DNA of 64,000 bases from an uncultured Bacilli bacterium (lineage in GTDB: Bacteria; Bacillota_I; Bacilli_A; RF39; UBA660). The notes under the pieces were generated by a model. That model was given only the letters and a program-made list of their open reading frames with translations, did no database searches and had not been told where the DNA came from. Made by a program: the position numbers and the translations under genes. The DNA is taken from NCBI GenBank assembly GCA_944329375.1, contig CALVIB010000001.1, positions 62,001-126,000 on the forward strand, given 5' to 3'. Shown here piece after piece: positions 28,414 through 37,005 of this stretch; position 1 is the stretch's first letter; the number at the start of each line of letters is the position of its first letter.

Positions 28414-29826
28414 ATGGAGAAAACAAAATTAATTGCAACCATAAGTGAAAATAAAAATGAAAGGCAACAGATAGAAGAATTTATAAAAAGTGGTATAGAT
28501 GTTATTCGTTTAAATATGAGTTATTCATCACATGATGTTTGCCGTAGATTAATTAATATTATAAATGAAACAAACGAAAAATTAGGTACTAATACTGCAA
28601 TTATGATGGATTTAGAAGGACCTTGCATTCGAACAGGCAAATTTAATGGTGGTAAAGCTTTTTTAAATACTGGAGATAAAATTAGAATATATATGAATGA
28701 AATAAACGGAAATATGACAGGTTTTTCAGTTAATTATCCAAATTTAGTAAATGATTTAAAATATCATACCAAAATAAAATTAAGTAAAGGTAATGTAATT
28801 TTACAAGTTACAGAAAAAGGCTTAGATTATGTAGTTTGTGTAGTATTAAAAGGTGGAGAAGTTACCAACAATTCAAAAATTTATTTACCTGAAACAAGAC
28901 CTAGTAGAAAATTTTTAACTGATAAAGATTATCAAGATGTCATATTCGCAAATGAAATGGGTGTTGATTTTATCACAGTTTCTTCATTGTCCTCAGCTGA
29001 AGATGTTTTAGAAATAAATGATTTATTAATAGAGTTAAAAAATGAACATATAGGTCTTTTAGCAAAAATAGAAAATAATAGAGCTGTCGAAGATATTGAT
29101 AACATAATAAATATTGCTGATGGAATAATTTTAGATAGAGGAGATTTAGGAATAGAAATGCCTATTGAAATTGTTCCAAATATTCAAAAAAAAATAATTC
29201 ATAAATGTTATGAAAAAGGATGTTTAATCATTATAACCGCAGAATTTAATAGCTTTATGACAAAAAAATCAGTACCTAATAGAGCTGAAGTTTCAGATTT
29301 ATCAACATTAGTTTCAGAAGCCATTGATGCAATAATGTTAACAAGTGAAACGACAATTGGCGCACATCCAATCGATACAGTAAGAATTGTTAGTAAAATT
29401 ATTAAAGAATCAGAGGGAAGTATAGATTATAGTTATTTTTTCAGAAAATCATTGAACGAAAAACAAAAAAGCATAACTTCAACAGTTTCTTCAAGTGTTG
29501 TTTTAGGTGCTAATGAATTAGATTGTAAAGCTATTCTAGTTGCCACAAATTTTGGGAGAACTGCTAGAAGAATTAGTAAACTAAAACCACCATGTCCAAT
29601 TATTGCTGCCGCATCTAGTAATGAAGTAGTAAAATCATTACAATTACATTTTGGAGTTTTACCAATAAAAGCTGATGGTAAAACATTAGAAGAATTAACA
29701 GAAAATGTAAAAAGAAAAATAAAAGATACTTTAAAATTAAATATAGGAGACAAAATCATTGTTACAGGTGGATACCCATTTAAAAAAGTTAATTACACAA
29801 ATTTTATGCAAATAGATGAAATATAA
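28414..29826 (+). CDS. Divergent pyruvate kinase
   Basis: The 470 residues cover the pyruvate kinase fold: TKLIATISENKN, IRLNMSYS, MMDLEGPCIRTG, LLAKIENNRAVEDIDNI, ILDRGDLGIEMP, RAEVSDLSTLVSEAIDAIMLTSETTIG and the C-terminal domain ending in TGGYP. The usual Lys of D-x-K-G-P-E is Glu, ARGDLG is DRGDLG, and ATQMLESM is ITAEFNSFM. The active-site Lys and Glu of KIEN, the Asp of GDLG and the Thr remain. Catalysis is possible but unproven. The GH31 gene follows 22 bp later. Confidence 0.78.
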   Translation: MEKTKLIATISENKNERQQIEEFIKSGIDVIRLNMSYSSHDVCRRLINIINETNEKLGTNTAIMMDLEGPCIRTGKFNGGKAFLNTGDKIRIYMNEINGNMTGFSVNYPNLVNDLKYHTKIKLSKGNVILQVTEKGLDYVVCVVLKGGEVTNNSKIYLPETRPSRKFLTDKDYQDVIFANEMGVDFITVSSLSSAEDVLEINDLLIELKNEHIGLLAKIENNRAVEDIDNIINIADGIILDRGDLGIEMPIEIVPNIQKKIIHKCYEKGCLIIITAEFNSFMTKKSVPNRAEVSDLSTLVSEAIDAIMLTSETTIGAHPIDTVRIVSKIIKESEGSIDYSYFFRKSLNEKQKSITSTVSSSVVLGANELDCKAILVATNFGRTARRISKLKPPCPIIAAASSNEVVKSLQLHFGVLPIKADGKTLEELTENVKRKIKDTLKLNIGDKIIVTGGYPFKKVNYTNFMQIDEI

Positions 29827-29847
29827 AAGAATAAGGAGGAAATAATC

Positions 29848-32250
29848 ATGTATAATTTAGGTAAACAATTCCAAGTAGATAAAAAAAGAGCAATAGCCAA
29901 TAAAAATAATATTATTCAAGGTAATAATTATCGTTTTACAGTTTTAACAGAAAGGTTAATCCGTTTAGAATATAATACTAATGGTATATTTGTAGATGAC
30001 CCAACAGAATTAGTATTATATCGTGATTTAAAAACTCCAGAATTTAATACTAGTGAAAATAGTAATTATTTAACTATAACTACTAAATACTTTAAATTAA
30101 CCTATACTAAAGATAAACCTTTCTTAGGAGGAAAAGCCAACCCTGCCGCTAATTTAAAAGTAGAACTTTTAAACACCGACCGTTTTTGGTATTATGGCCA
30201 TCCTGAAGTAAGAAACTTTGGTATTCCTAATAGTTCAATTTCAGAAGGGGGTTTAAAAGGAAAAGGATTATATTCAGCCGATGGAATGAGTAGTATTGAT
30301 GATACAAAATCTTTAATCCTTAACGAAGATGGTACAACATACGAAAACCCAGAATTAAGAGTAGATACATATTTATTTATGTATAATAAAGATTTTGAAG
30401 AAGCTTTAAAAGATTACTATAAAATAACAGGTTATCCTGCTTTAATACCAAGATATGCATTAGGCAATTGGTGGAGTAGTAATAACGATTATGATGATTT
30501 AAAATTGAAAACATTAGTTGACAATTTTATAATTAATGAAATACCACTTTCAATAATTGTTTTAGATAAAGATTGGCATAATCGTTTAAGAATAAATAAT
30601 AAACATTTAAGAACAGGTTTTACTTTTAATAATAAATACTTTAAAGACCCAAAATTAATGATAAATTATTTACATGATAAAGGTATAAGAATAGGCCTAA
30701 GTATAGACCCAACATCTGGAATTTATAATATTGATAATTACTATAATGAAGCACTAAAATATTTACAAGCTGATAAAGATGGAAAAATTCCTTTTAATAT
30801 CCTAGACCCTAAATTTGTCGATGCATATTTCAAATTATTTATCCATCCATTAGATAATTTAGGTGTAGATTTTTATTGGTTAGACCCAGAAAATAATCAA
30901 AGTATTCAAAACTCAACCTTATTAAAACATTATCAATTTTATGACATGAAAAGAGATTATAAACGTAGACCATTATTACTTTCTGAAGGAGATACAATTG
31001 CTCCTCATCGTTATCCAGTATTATATTCTGGTAAATCAACAGTTGGTTGGAATACATTAAGAAAAATTCCATTTTACAATAATAATAGCTTTAATAATGG
31101 CGCACCATTTTGGGCACATGATATTAGTGGATACTTCAAAGGAACTGAGGATAATGAATTGTACTTACGTTCAATTCAGTTAGCAGTATTTTCCCCAATT
31201 TTAAAATTTGGTGTTGATAAAGGTCATTACTATAAAAGAGAGCCTTGGAGATGGGATATAAAAACACATACCATTGCTAAAGATTATTTAAGGTTAAGAC
31301 ATAAATTAATACCATATATATATAGTGAAGCCTATAAATATCATAAATTTGGAGACCAATTAATAAAGCCATTATATTTTTACAAACCTCAATTTTATGA
31401 TGATGTGTTATATCGTAATGAGTACTTTTTCGGTTCATCCTTATTTATTGCTCCAATTGTAACAAAAAAAGATGAAGTAATGAATCGCGTTGTTCATAAT
31501 TTTTACCTTCCAGAAGGTACTTGGTATGATTATGTTACTGGTAAAAAATTTCCAGGAGGAAAAAATTATATCAATTTCTTCCGTGATGAAGATTATCCAG
31601 TATTTGCAAAATCAGGAGCTATTATACCACTAAGCAATAACCAAAACTTAAACGATACAACTCCACCAGTTGACATGGAAATAAATATTTTCCCTGGCCA
31701 AAGTAATTCATATACATTGTTTGAAGATGATGGGGAAAGTGATTTATATCGTAAAGACTACTATTTATTGACACAAATAGATTATACATATATGCCAAAT
31801 AATTATAGTGTTGTAATTAGAGCCATAGATGGAAAAAGTGGTATTGTACCAGACAAAAGAAATTACAAAATAGTTTTTAGAAACACCAAAAAAACAGATA
31901 ATGTCACAGCCTATATGAATGAAACAGCCATGTCTTTAAAAACCTATGTAAATGGTCCAGATTTTATTGTTGAAATAAATGATGTTCCAACCGTAGGACA
32001 ATTATCAATAAGTTGTAAAGGAAAAGATATCGAAATAGATGCTTTACGTTTAATAAATGAAGATATTGAAAGAATAATTAGTGATTTACAAATTCCAACA
32101 GAAATGAAAGAAAACATAGACCATATTTTATTTGGAAATGAAACAATAAAGAGAAAAAGAATTGAAATACGTAAATTAGCACGAATAGGCTTAGATAAAA
32201 AATTTGTTAAGATGTTCTTAAAATTACTTGAATATATTGGAGAAATTTAA
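29848..32250 (+). CDS. Glycoside hydrolase family 31 (alpha-glucosidase-like)
   Basis: The 800 residues show the N-terminal beta domain, a (beta/alpha)8 core with the nucleophile region VDFYWLDPENN (Asp about residue 345), YSGKSTVGWNTL, FWAHDISGYF, YYKREPWRWDIKTH and LRHKLIPYIYSEAYKY, plus C-terminal beta domains. The protein is probably cytosolic, as no signal peptide is seen. In classical GH31 the acid/base Asp sits in a SGD motif; this protein has SGK, as in a subgroup I know from lactobacilli and streptococci. It follows pyruvate kinase, so both may act on maltose-type sugars. Confidence 0.85.
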   Translation: MYNLGKQFQVDKKRAIANKNNIIQGNNYRFTVLTERLIRLEYNTNGIFVDDPTELVLYRDLKTPEFNTSENSNYLTITTKYFKLTYTKDKPFLGGKANPAANLKVELLNTDRFWYYGHPEVRNFGIPNSSISEGGLKGKGLYSADGMSSIDDTKSLILNEDGTTYENPELRVDTYLFMYNKDFEEALKDYYKITGYPALIPRYALGNWWSSNNDYDDLKLKTLVDNFIINEIPLSIIVLDKDWHNRLRINNKHLRTGFTFNNKYFKDPKLMINYLHDKGIRIGLSIDPTSGIYNIDNYYNEALKYLQADKDGKIPFNILDPKFVDAYFKLFIHPLDNLGVDFYWLDPENNQSIQNSTLLKHYQFYDMKRDYKRRPLLLSEGDTIAPHRYPVLYSGKSTVGWNTLRKIPFYNNNSFNNGAPFWAHDISGYFKGTEDNELYLRSIQLAVFSPILKFGVDKGHYYKREPWRWDIKTHTIAKDYLRLRHKLIPYIYSEAYKYHKFGDQLIKPLYFYKPQFYDDVLYRNEYFFGSSLFIAPIVTKKDEVMNRVVHNFYLPEGTWYDYVTGKKFPGGKNYINFFRDEDYPVFAKSGAIIPLSNNQNLNDTTPPVDMEINIFPGQSNSYTLFEDDGESDLYRKDYYLLTQIDYTYMPNNYSVVIRAIDGKSGIVPDKRNYKIVFRNTKKTDNVTAYMNETAMSLKTYVNGPDFIVEINDVPTVGQLSISCKGKDIEIDALRLINEDIERIISDLQIPTEMKENIDHILFGNETIKRKRIEIRKLARIGLDKKFVKMFLKLLEYIGEI

Positions 32251-32284
32251 AACTCATTTCATTTTTTTGAAACGAGTTTTTTCA
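32250..32284 (+). terminator. Terminator after the GH31 gene
   Basis: The stem AAACTC-TTTCA / TGAAA-GAGTTT, with one bulged base per arm, ends in six T residues. Confidence 0.78.
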
Positions 32285-32432
32285 ATAATCATTTCAATAT
32301 ATAGATAAAAATTAAACATCAAAAGAAACTTATAGAAAATTATATGTCATTTCGTAAAAATTTTATATAAAACAATAAAATAGCTTTATAAAAATTTATA
32401 AAAATGATATACTTATAAAAAGGAGGAATTAA

Positions 32433-33083
32433 ATGACAAATAAAATATTGCCAAAAGTATTTGGCTGGATGTTTATAGGATTATTAGTAACATTCTTTAC
32501 AGGTTATTATGTATCACTTCATCCAGAAACAATGTTAAAACTATTTGGTAGTTATGCATTTCTAATTGTAATTATAATTGAATTTGCCATAGTTATATTT
32601 TTATCAGCGCGAATAACCAAAATGAAACCAACAACCGCTATAATTAGCTTTATAATTTATTCGGCAGTAAGCGGACTTACATTTTCCACAATATTCGTAA
32701 CCTACGATTTAGGGTCAATAATGTATGTGTTTTTATTAGCTGCTGGTATATTTGCTATATTTGCATTTCTAGGAGCTGTAACCAAAATAGACCTATCTAA
32801 ATTAGGAATATATTTGTTTATAGGACTAATAGCTATAATTATATGTGGATTAATAAATTTATTTATGAATAGTTCTACATTCGATATGATTGTCTCTTAT
32901 ATCGCTATTGCCATATTTGTAGGATACACCGCTTATGATGTTCAACAAATATTAAGAATGCAAGAGTTTAATGTAATACCAGAAGATAATCTTGCAATCT
33001 ATGGAGCACTAGAATTATATTTAGATTTCATTAACTTATTTTTAAGATTACTTCAATTATTTGGAAGAAGTAATGATGATTAA
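32433..33083 (+). CDS. Bax inhibitor-1 (BI-1/YccA) family membrane protein
   Basis: The 216 residues have seven predicted membrane segments. Family motifs are VSGLTFSTIF, FAFLGAVTKIDLSKLG, FVGYTAYDVQQI and the C-terminal GALELYLDFINLFLRLLQLFG, typical of BI-1. Bacterial members are pH-sensitive calcium leak or protease-linked membrane proteins. AAAAGGAGG precedes the ATG. The Leu T-box starts directly after its stop and no separate promoter is obvious there, so transcripts may run on toward leuS. Confidence 0.9.
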   Translation: MTNKILPKVFGWMFIGLLVTFFTGYYVSLHPETMLKLFGSYAFLIVIIIEFAIVIFLSARITKMKPTTAIISFIIYSAVSGLTFSTIFVTYDLGSIMYVFLLAAGIFAIFAFLGAVTKIDLSKLGIYLFIGLIAIIICGLINLFMNSSTFDMIVSYIAIAIFVGYTAYDVQQILRMQEFNVIPEDNLAIYGALELYLDFINLFLRLLQLFGRSNDD

Positions 33084-33093
33084 AAAAGCTGTG

Positions 33094-33303
33094 AATAAGA
33101 GTAGTAGTAATTAAAACGTTATTTAGAGAGAAAGTGGTTGGTGAAAACTTTTTAACTTTAATTATGAACTTACTTAGGAGCTTCTTATATGATAAGTATA
33201 AGACGAATATGCCCGTTAAAGCATTAAGAGATTAATAAAGTATTATTAAAATAAGGTGGTACCGCGTTTATAACGCCCTTATAAAAATAATACTTTTTTC
33301 TAA
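33094..33303 (+). promoter_or_regulatory. T-box riboswitch (Leu) controlling a membrane gene and leuS
   Basis: Stem I features include GAACTTAC at 33166-33173, which places TTA (Leu, 33170-33172) in the specifier position. The T-box AAGGTGGTACCGCG is at 33253-33266. The terminator pairs AGTATTATT with AATAATACT, followed by TTTTTT. The specifier agrees with leuS downstream. Confidence 0.93.
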
Positions 33304-33370
33304 ATTATTTTATAAAAAATACTAGCCAAGCTAATTAAAAATTTAAATATAAAACTGAAGGAGGTAAACC

Positions 33371-33724
33371 GTGGACTATATATTAACATTTATATTTTGC
33401 TTTACAATAGTTTATTTAATTTATGCCATAGTTGTTATTTTAAGAAAAAAAGGATTTGAAAAGTTTAAAACAAGTAAACAACTAATTTTCTTTGAAAAAG
33501 CTTATAATATAGATTTCAAAAAAATAAACTTAAAAAAATTTGCACATGCACTTGCACTCACGAATGCTTTTATCATTGCTTTTACATGTACCATTATTGA
33601 AATAGTAGATAATTTCATTTTAAAATTATGTATTGGATTTATTATACTATTACCATTGATGCTTTTAATGTATAAAATTTTAGGAACAATTTTTAAAAAG
33701 AAAGAAGGAAAACAAAATGTATGA
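33371..33724 (+). CDS. Small membrane protein co-transcribed with leuS
   Basis: The 117 residues have three membrane segments (about 3-22, 60-80, 85-105) and a cytoplasmic Lys-rich stretch. The start is GTG with GGAGGT seven bases upstream. Its stop overlaps the leuS start by 8 bp, so both are under the Leu T-box. Similar small membrane genes precede leuS in related genomes, as far as I recall. The function is unknown. Confidence 0.75.
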   Translation: MDYILTFIFCFTIVYLIYAIVVILRKKGFEKFKTSKQLIFFEKAYNIDFKKINLKKFAHALALTNAFIIAFTCTIIEIVDNFILKLCIGFIILLPLMLLMYKILGTIFKKKEGKQNV

Positions 33725-36104
33725 TTTTAAACAAATAGAAAAAAAATGGCAAAAATATTGGAATGACAATCAAACATTTGCTGCAAAAAATAATGATAAA
33801 AAAGAAAAATATTATTTACTAGTTGAATTTCCATATCCATCAGGTGCGGGATTACATGTCGGACATGCGAGAAGTTATACAGCTTTAGATACAGTAGCCA
33901 GACAAAAGAGAATGGAAGGGTATAATGTACTATTCCCAATGGGATGGGATGCTTTTGGCGCACCAGCTGAACAGTATGCTATAAAAAACCATATCCACCC
34001 TAAAGATGCCGTAAAAGCCAACATCAAAACATTCAAATCACAAATAGAGGAGTTAGGAATATCATTTGATTGGAATAGAGAATTCGCAACCACTGACCCT
34101 GAATATTATAAATGGACTCAGTGGCAATTCTTAAAATTTTATGAACATGGCATGGCTTATAAAACAAAGAAAAATATCAATTGGTGTCCAACTTGTAAAA
34201 CTGGATTATCTAATGAAGATTCGGCTGGTGGTGTTTGCGAAAGATGTGGCTCAAAAGTTATTCAAAAAGAAAAAGAGCAATGGATGCTTAGAATGAGTGA
34301 CTATGCTGAAGATTTACTTGAAGGACTAAATGATACTAACTTTAGTAAAAGGGTAAAATTAGGACAAATAAACTGGATAGGTAAATCAGAAGGAGCCGAA
34401 ATTGATTTTGAAATAGAAAATACTGATGAAAAATTAAAAGTATATACCACAAGACCTGATACAATTTATGGCGCAACCTTCATGGTTATCGCTCCAGAAC
34501 ATCCAGTAATCGAAAAATTAAAAAATAAAATAACTAATATGGATGAGATAAATAAATATAAAGAATATGCCAAAACAAAAACTGAATTTGAAAGAACTGA
34601 ACTTGCTAAAGAAAAAACAGGCGTTAAAATAGAAGGCATAAATGCCATCAACCCATTTACTAATAAAGAAATTCAAATATGGACATCAGACTATGTTATG
34701 ATGAGTTATGGTACAGGAGCCATTATGGCTGTTCCTGCTCACGATGATAGAGATTATGAATTTGCTACAAAATTTAATATTGACATTATTCCTGTAATTG
34801 AAGGAGATACCCTTCCTTATATTGGCGAAGGAAAATATATTAATTCTGAATTATTAAATGGAATAACTAATAAAACAGAAGCAATTAATAAAATGATAGA
34901 AGAAATTACCAAAAGAAAAATTGGAAATAAAAAAACCAATTATCGCCTGCAAGATTGGGTATTTTCAAGACAGAGATTTTGGGGAGAACCAATTCCACTA
35001 GTTTACTGTGAAAAATGTGGTTGGCAGCCAGTTCCTGAAAAAGACTTACCAGTATTACTTCCAGATGTTGCTAATTATGAACCAACAGATGATGGCGAAA
35101 GCCCACTTGCTAATATAGAAAACTGGGTAAATACAACCTGTCCAAAATGTGGGGGAAAAGCCAAAAGAGAGACTGACACTATGCCTAACTGGGCTGGATC
35201 TTCATGGTATTTCTTAAGATACATGGACCCACATAATGATAAAGAATTTGTCTCAAAAGAAGCCTTAAATTACTGGGGTAAAGTAGATTGGTATGATGGC
35301 GGTATGGAGCACACAGCTCGTCATTTACTATATGCTAGATTTTGGAATCAATTTTTATATAATATTGGACTTGTTCCAAATAAAGAACCAATTGATATTA
35401 GAACATCTCATGGAATGATTTTAGGGCCAGATGGCGAAAAAATGAGCAAATCAAAAGGTAACGTTATTAACCCTCATGATGTAGTAGAGGAGTATGGCGC
35501 TGATGCTTTAAGGTTATATGAAATGTTCATAGGTGACTATGAAAAAGATGCCGCTTGGAGTGTTAATAGTTTAAAAGGTTGTAAAAGATTCTTAGATAGA
35601 GTATGGAATGCTGGTAAAAAACTAAATGATAAAGAAGGATATACTAATGAATCATTAGTCCATAAAACTATTAAAAAAGTAACAAACGATATCAAAAGTA
35701 TGAAATTTAATACAGCAATTTCAGCACTAATGATTTTACAAAATGATTATGATGATAAAGAAAGTATAACTAAAGATGATTTGCGAGTATTACTTCATTT
35801 ATTAAATCCATTTGCCCCACACATAACAGAAGAAATAAACGAAAAATATAAATTAGGTAAACCATTATGTGAGTCAATATGGCCTGAGTATGATGAGGCA
35901 AAAACAGTGGATAACACATATGAATTAGTATTCCAAGTAAATGGTAAAGTTAGAGGAAAAGAAACCGTAAATGTAAATACATCTAAAGAAGAAATGGAAA
36001 CACTAGCCCGCCAAAATGCTAATGTACAAAAATTTATTGAAGGAAAAACTATTATTAAAGTAATATCAATTCCAGGAAAACTAGTAAATATTGTTGTTAA
36101 ATAG
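33717..36104 (+). CDS. leuS: Leucyl-tRNA synthetase
   Basis: The 795 residues include the HIGH-type motif FPYPSGAGLHVGHARSY, the zinc-type cysteine pairs CPTC ... CERCG, and the editing motif YTTRPDTIYGATF. A second pair CEKCG ... CPKCG, WAGSSWYFLRYMDP, and the KMSKS motif EKMSKSKGNV are also present. The size and domain order are those of bacterial LeuRS. It is controlled by the upstream Leu T-box. The promoter of the first toxin-module RNA overlaps its last bases. Confidence 0.97.
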   Translation: MYDFKQIEKKWQKYWNDNQTFAAKNNDKKEKYYLLVEFPYPSGAGLHVGHARSYTALDTVARQKRMEGYNVLFPMGWDAFGAPAEQYAIKNHIHPKDAVKANIKTFKSQIEELGISFDWNREFATTDPEYYKWTQWQFLKFYEHGMAYKTKKNINWCPTCKTGLSNEDSAGGVCERCGSKVIQKEKEQWMLRMSDYAEDLLEGLNDTNFSKRVKLGQINWIGKSEGAEIDFEIENTDEKLKVYTTRPDTIYGATFMVIAPEHPVIEKLKNKITNMDEINKYKEYAKTKTEFERTELAKEKTGVKIEGINAINPFTNKEIQIWTSDYVMMSYGTGAIMAVPAHDDRDYEFATKFNIDIIPVIEGDTLPYIGEGKYINSELLNGITNKTEAINKMIEEITKRKIGNKKTNYRLQDWVFSRQRFWGEPIPLVYCEKCGWQPVPEKDLPVLLPDVANYEPTDDGESPLANIENWVNTTCPKCGGKAKRETDTMPNWAGSSWYFLRYMDPHNDKEFVSKEALNYWGKVDWYDGGMEHTARHLLYARFWNQFLYNIGLVPNKEPIDIRTSHGMILGPDGEKMSKSKGNVINPHDVVEEYGADALRLYEMFIGDYEKDAAWSVNSLKGCKRFLDRVWNAGKKLNDKEGYTNESLVHKTIKKVTNDIKSMKFNTAISALMILQNDYDDKESITKDDLRVLLHLLNPFAPHITEEINEKYKLGKPLCESIWPEYDEAKTVDNTYELVFQVNGKVRGKETVNVNTSKEEMETLARQNANVQKFIEGKTIIKVISIPGKLVNIVVK

Positions 36105-36140
36105 TTTGCCATTAAGTTAAATTTATGTTAAAATGTATAT

Positions 36141-36252
36141 AGATGAGAGAAATCTCATATAATAAAAAGGAACATTCAATAATTCCATGTTGGATGGTGC
36201 CAATAATTTTTGGTTACCACCTAATCACAGATGTGTTAGGTGGTTTTCTTTT
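36141..36252 (+). ncRNA. Predicted antitoxin RNA, copy 1
   Basis: It starts just after TAAAAT and ends at a strong terminator (ACCACCTAA / TTAGGTGGT, 36216-36244, then TTTTCTTTT). The ~110-nt RNA overlaps the 3' untranslated part of the toxin message in antisense orientation. Internal hairpins are AACAT..ATGTT and GGT-CCAA..TTGG-ACC. In copy 2 the same helices carry changed but still paired bases. No start codon with a ribosome site is present, so a non-coding RNA is inferred. Confidence 0.65.
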
Positions 36253-36334
36253 ATATTAAAGTTATAAACAATAACGATAATAGAAAGAAGATAATAATGA
36301 TTAAGCTTAAGATTAAAAAATCTTTCTTGTTCAT
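36251..36334 (-). CDS. Type I toxin-like hydrophobic peptide, copy 1
   Basis: The 27-residue peptide starts MNKKDFLILSL and continues as one membrane helix to its end (FITLI). It is preceded by a near-perfect ribosome site, GGGAGGCGG. A promoter with TATACT (36399-36404) gives a ~57-nt leader containing the hairpin CTTCT / AGAAG next to the ribosome site. The size, charge pattern and convergent antisense RNA are typical of type I holin-like or Fst-like toxins. No sequence identity to a named toxin is claimed. Confidence 0.72.
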   Translation of the reverse strand: MNKKDFLILSLIIIIFFLLSLLFITLI

Positions 36335-36495
36335 TATACCGCCTCCCTTCTAAATAGAAGCTTGGCAGCCACCCAACTACTGAATGTTCCTTAAAATAAG
36401 TATAACAAACCATAACACCAATTACAATTGAACTGCATTACTTTTTATTAAAAAATAAATTTGCTATAAAAATAAATTTATGCTAAAATGTATAT

Positions 36496-36607
36496 AGATG
36501 GGAGAAATCTCATATAATAAAAAGGAACATTCAATAATCCAATGTTGGATGGTGCCACAAAAAATTGTGTTCCACCTAATCACAGATGTGTTAGGTGGTT
36601 TTCTTTT
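36496..36607 (+). ncRNA. Predicted antitoxin RNA, copy 2
   Basis: It has the same layout as copy 1, with hairpins AACATT..AATGTT and CACAA..TTGTG and the same terminator stem. The stem bases differ from copy 1 but are compensated on the other side, which supports a conserved RNA fold. Confidence 0.65.
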
Positions 36608-36689
36608 ATATTAAAGTTATAAACAATAACGATAATAGAAAGAAGATAATAATGATTAAGCTTAAGATTAAAAAATCTTTCTTGTTCAT
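36606..36689 (-). CDS. Type I toxin-like hydrophobic peptide, copy 2
   Basis: The same 27-residue peptide as in copy 1, with the same GGGAGGCGG ribosome site and the same upstream TATACT. The coding DNA looks identical to copy 1. Two identical toxins with different leader and antitoxin RNA loops suggest specific pairing within each unit. Confidence 0.72.
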   Translation of the reverse strand: MNKKDFLILSLIIIIFFLLSLLFITLI

Positions 36690-36811
36690 TATACCGCCTC
36701 CCTTCTAAATAGAAGCTTGGCAGCCACCCAACTACTGAACATTCCTTAAAATAAGTATAACAAACCATGACACTAATTACAACAAAAAGCTTTACTTTTT
36801 GTTAAAAGCAT

Positions 36812-37005
36812 TTGACAAACATTTAAAAATTGTGTTATAGTCTTATTAATTGATGTGGACAAATAATCTAGTAGTTATTTAATTAGTAATTAGAAAGTTA
36901 GTGGAAGCTGAAAACTAACCAAGATTAAATAATGAATTACAATATTTATAGTCAAATCGGTTAATCACCGTTATCAGATAAAGTTGCATAGATACTATGA
37001 AATAA
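36812..37005 (+). promoter_or_regulatory. 5' half of a disrupted Tyr T-box riboswitch with its promoter
   Basis: Promoter TTGACA (36812-36817), 17-bp spacer, TTATAG (36835-36840). The leader has Stem I features, and the specifier region GAATTACA (36934-36941) places TAC (Tyr, 36938-36940) in the specifier position. GATACTAT (36991-36998) is the 5' arm of the terminator. Its partner ATAGTATC followed by TTTTT lies at 43157-43169, beyond the inserted elements. Together they form a Tyr T-box whose downstream gene is tyrS. Confidence 0.87.

Larger units (their letters stand above)
36106..36425. repeat. Tandem toxin-module unit 1
   Basis: This ~310-bp unit is repeated with a period of 355 bp (second copy 36461-36780). 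It contains a plus-strand promoter (TTGCCA 36106-36111, 17-bp spacer, TAAAAT 36129-36134), a hairpin-rich RNA, a strong terminator and, on the other strand, a 27-codon hydrophobic gene. The two copies are nearly identical except inside the hairpins of the plus-strand RNA. Confidence 0.85.
36461..36780. repeat. Tandem toxin-module unit 2
   Basis: Second copy of the unit, with conserved promoter spacing (TTGCTA 36461-36466, 17 bp, TAAAAT 36484-36489). The outer sequence, the toxin gene and the terminator are the same as in copy 1. The variable parts are the RNA hairpin loops and the 5' end of the toxin message (GGAATGTT instead of GGAACATT). Confidence 0.85.

Noticed and set aside
36225-36413. 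62-codon minus-strand frame over toxin unit 1 (same at 36580-36768 in unit 2)
   Set aside because: It lacks a ribosome site, runs through the promoter and leader of the 27-residue toxin, and is just another frame of the same repeat. The short frame with GGGAGGCGG is far better.
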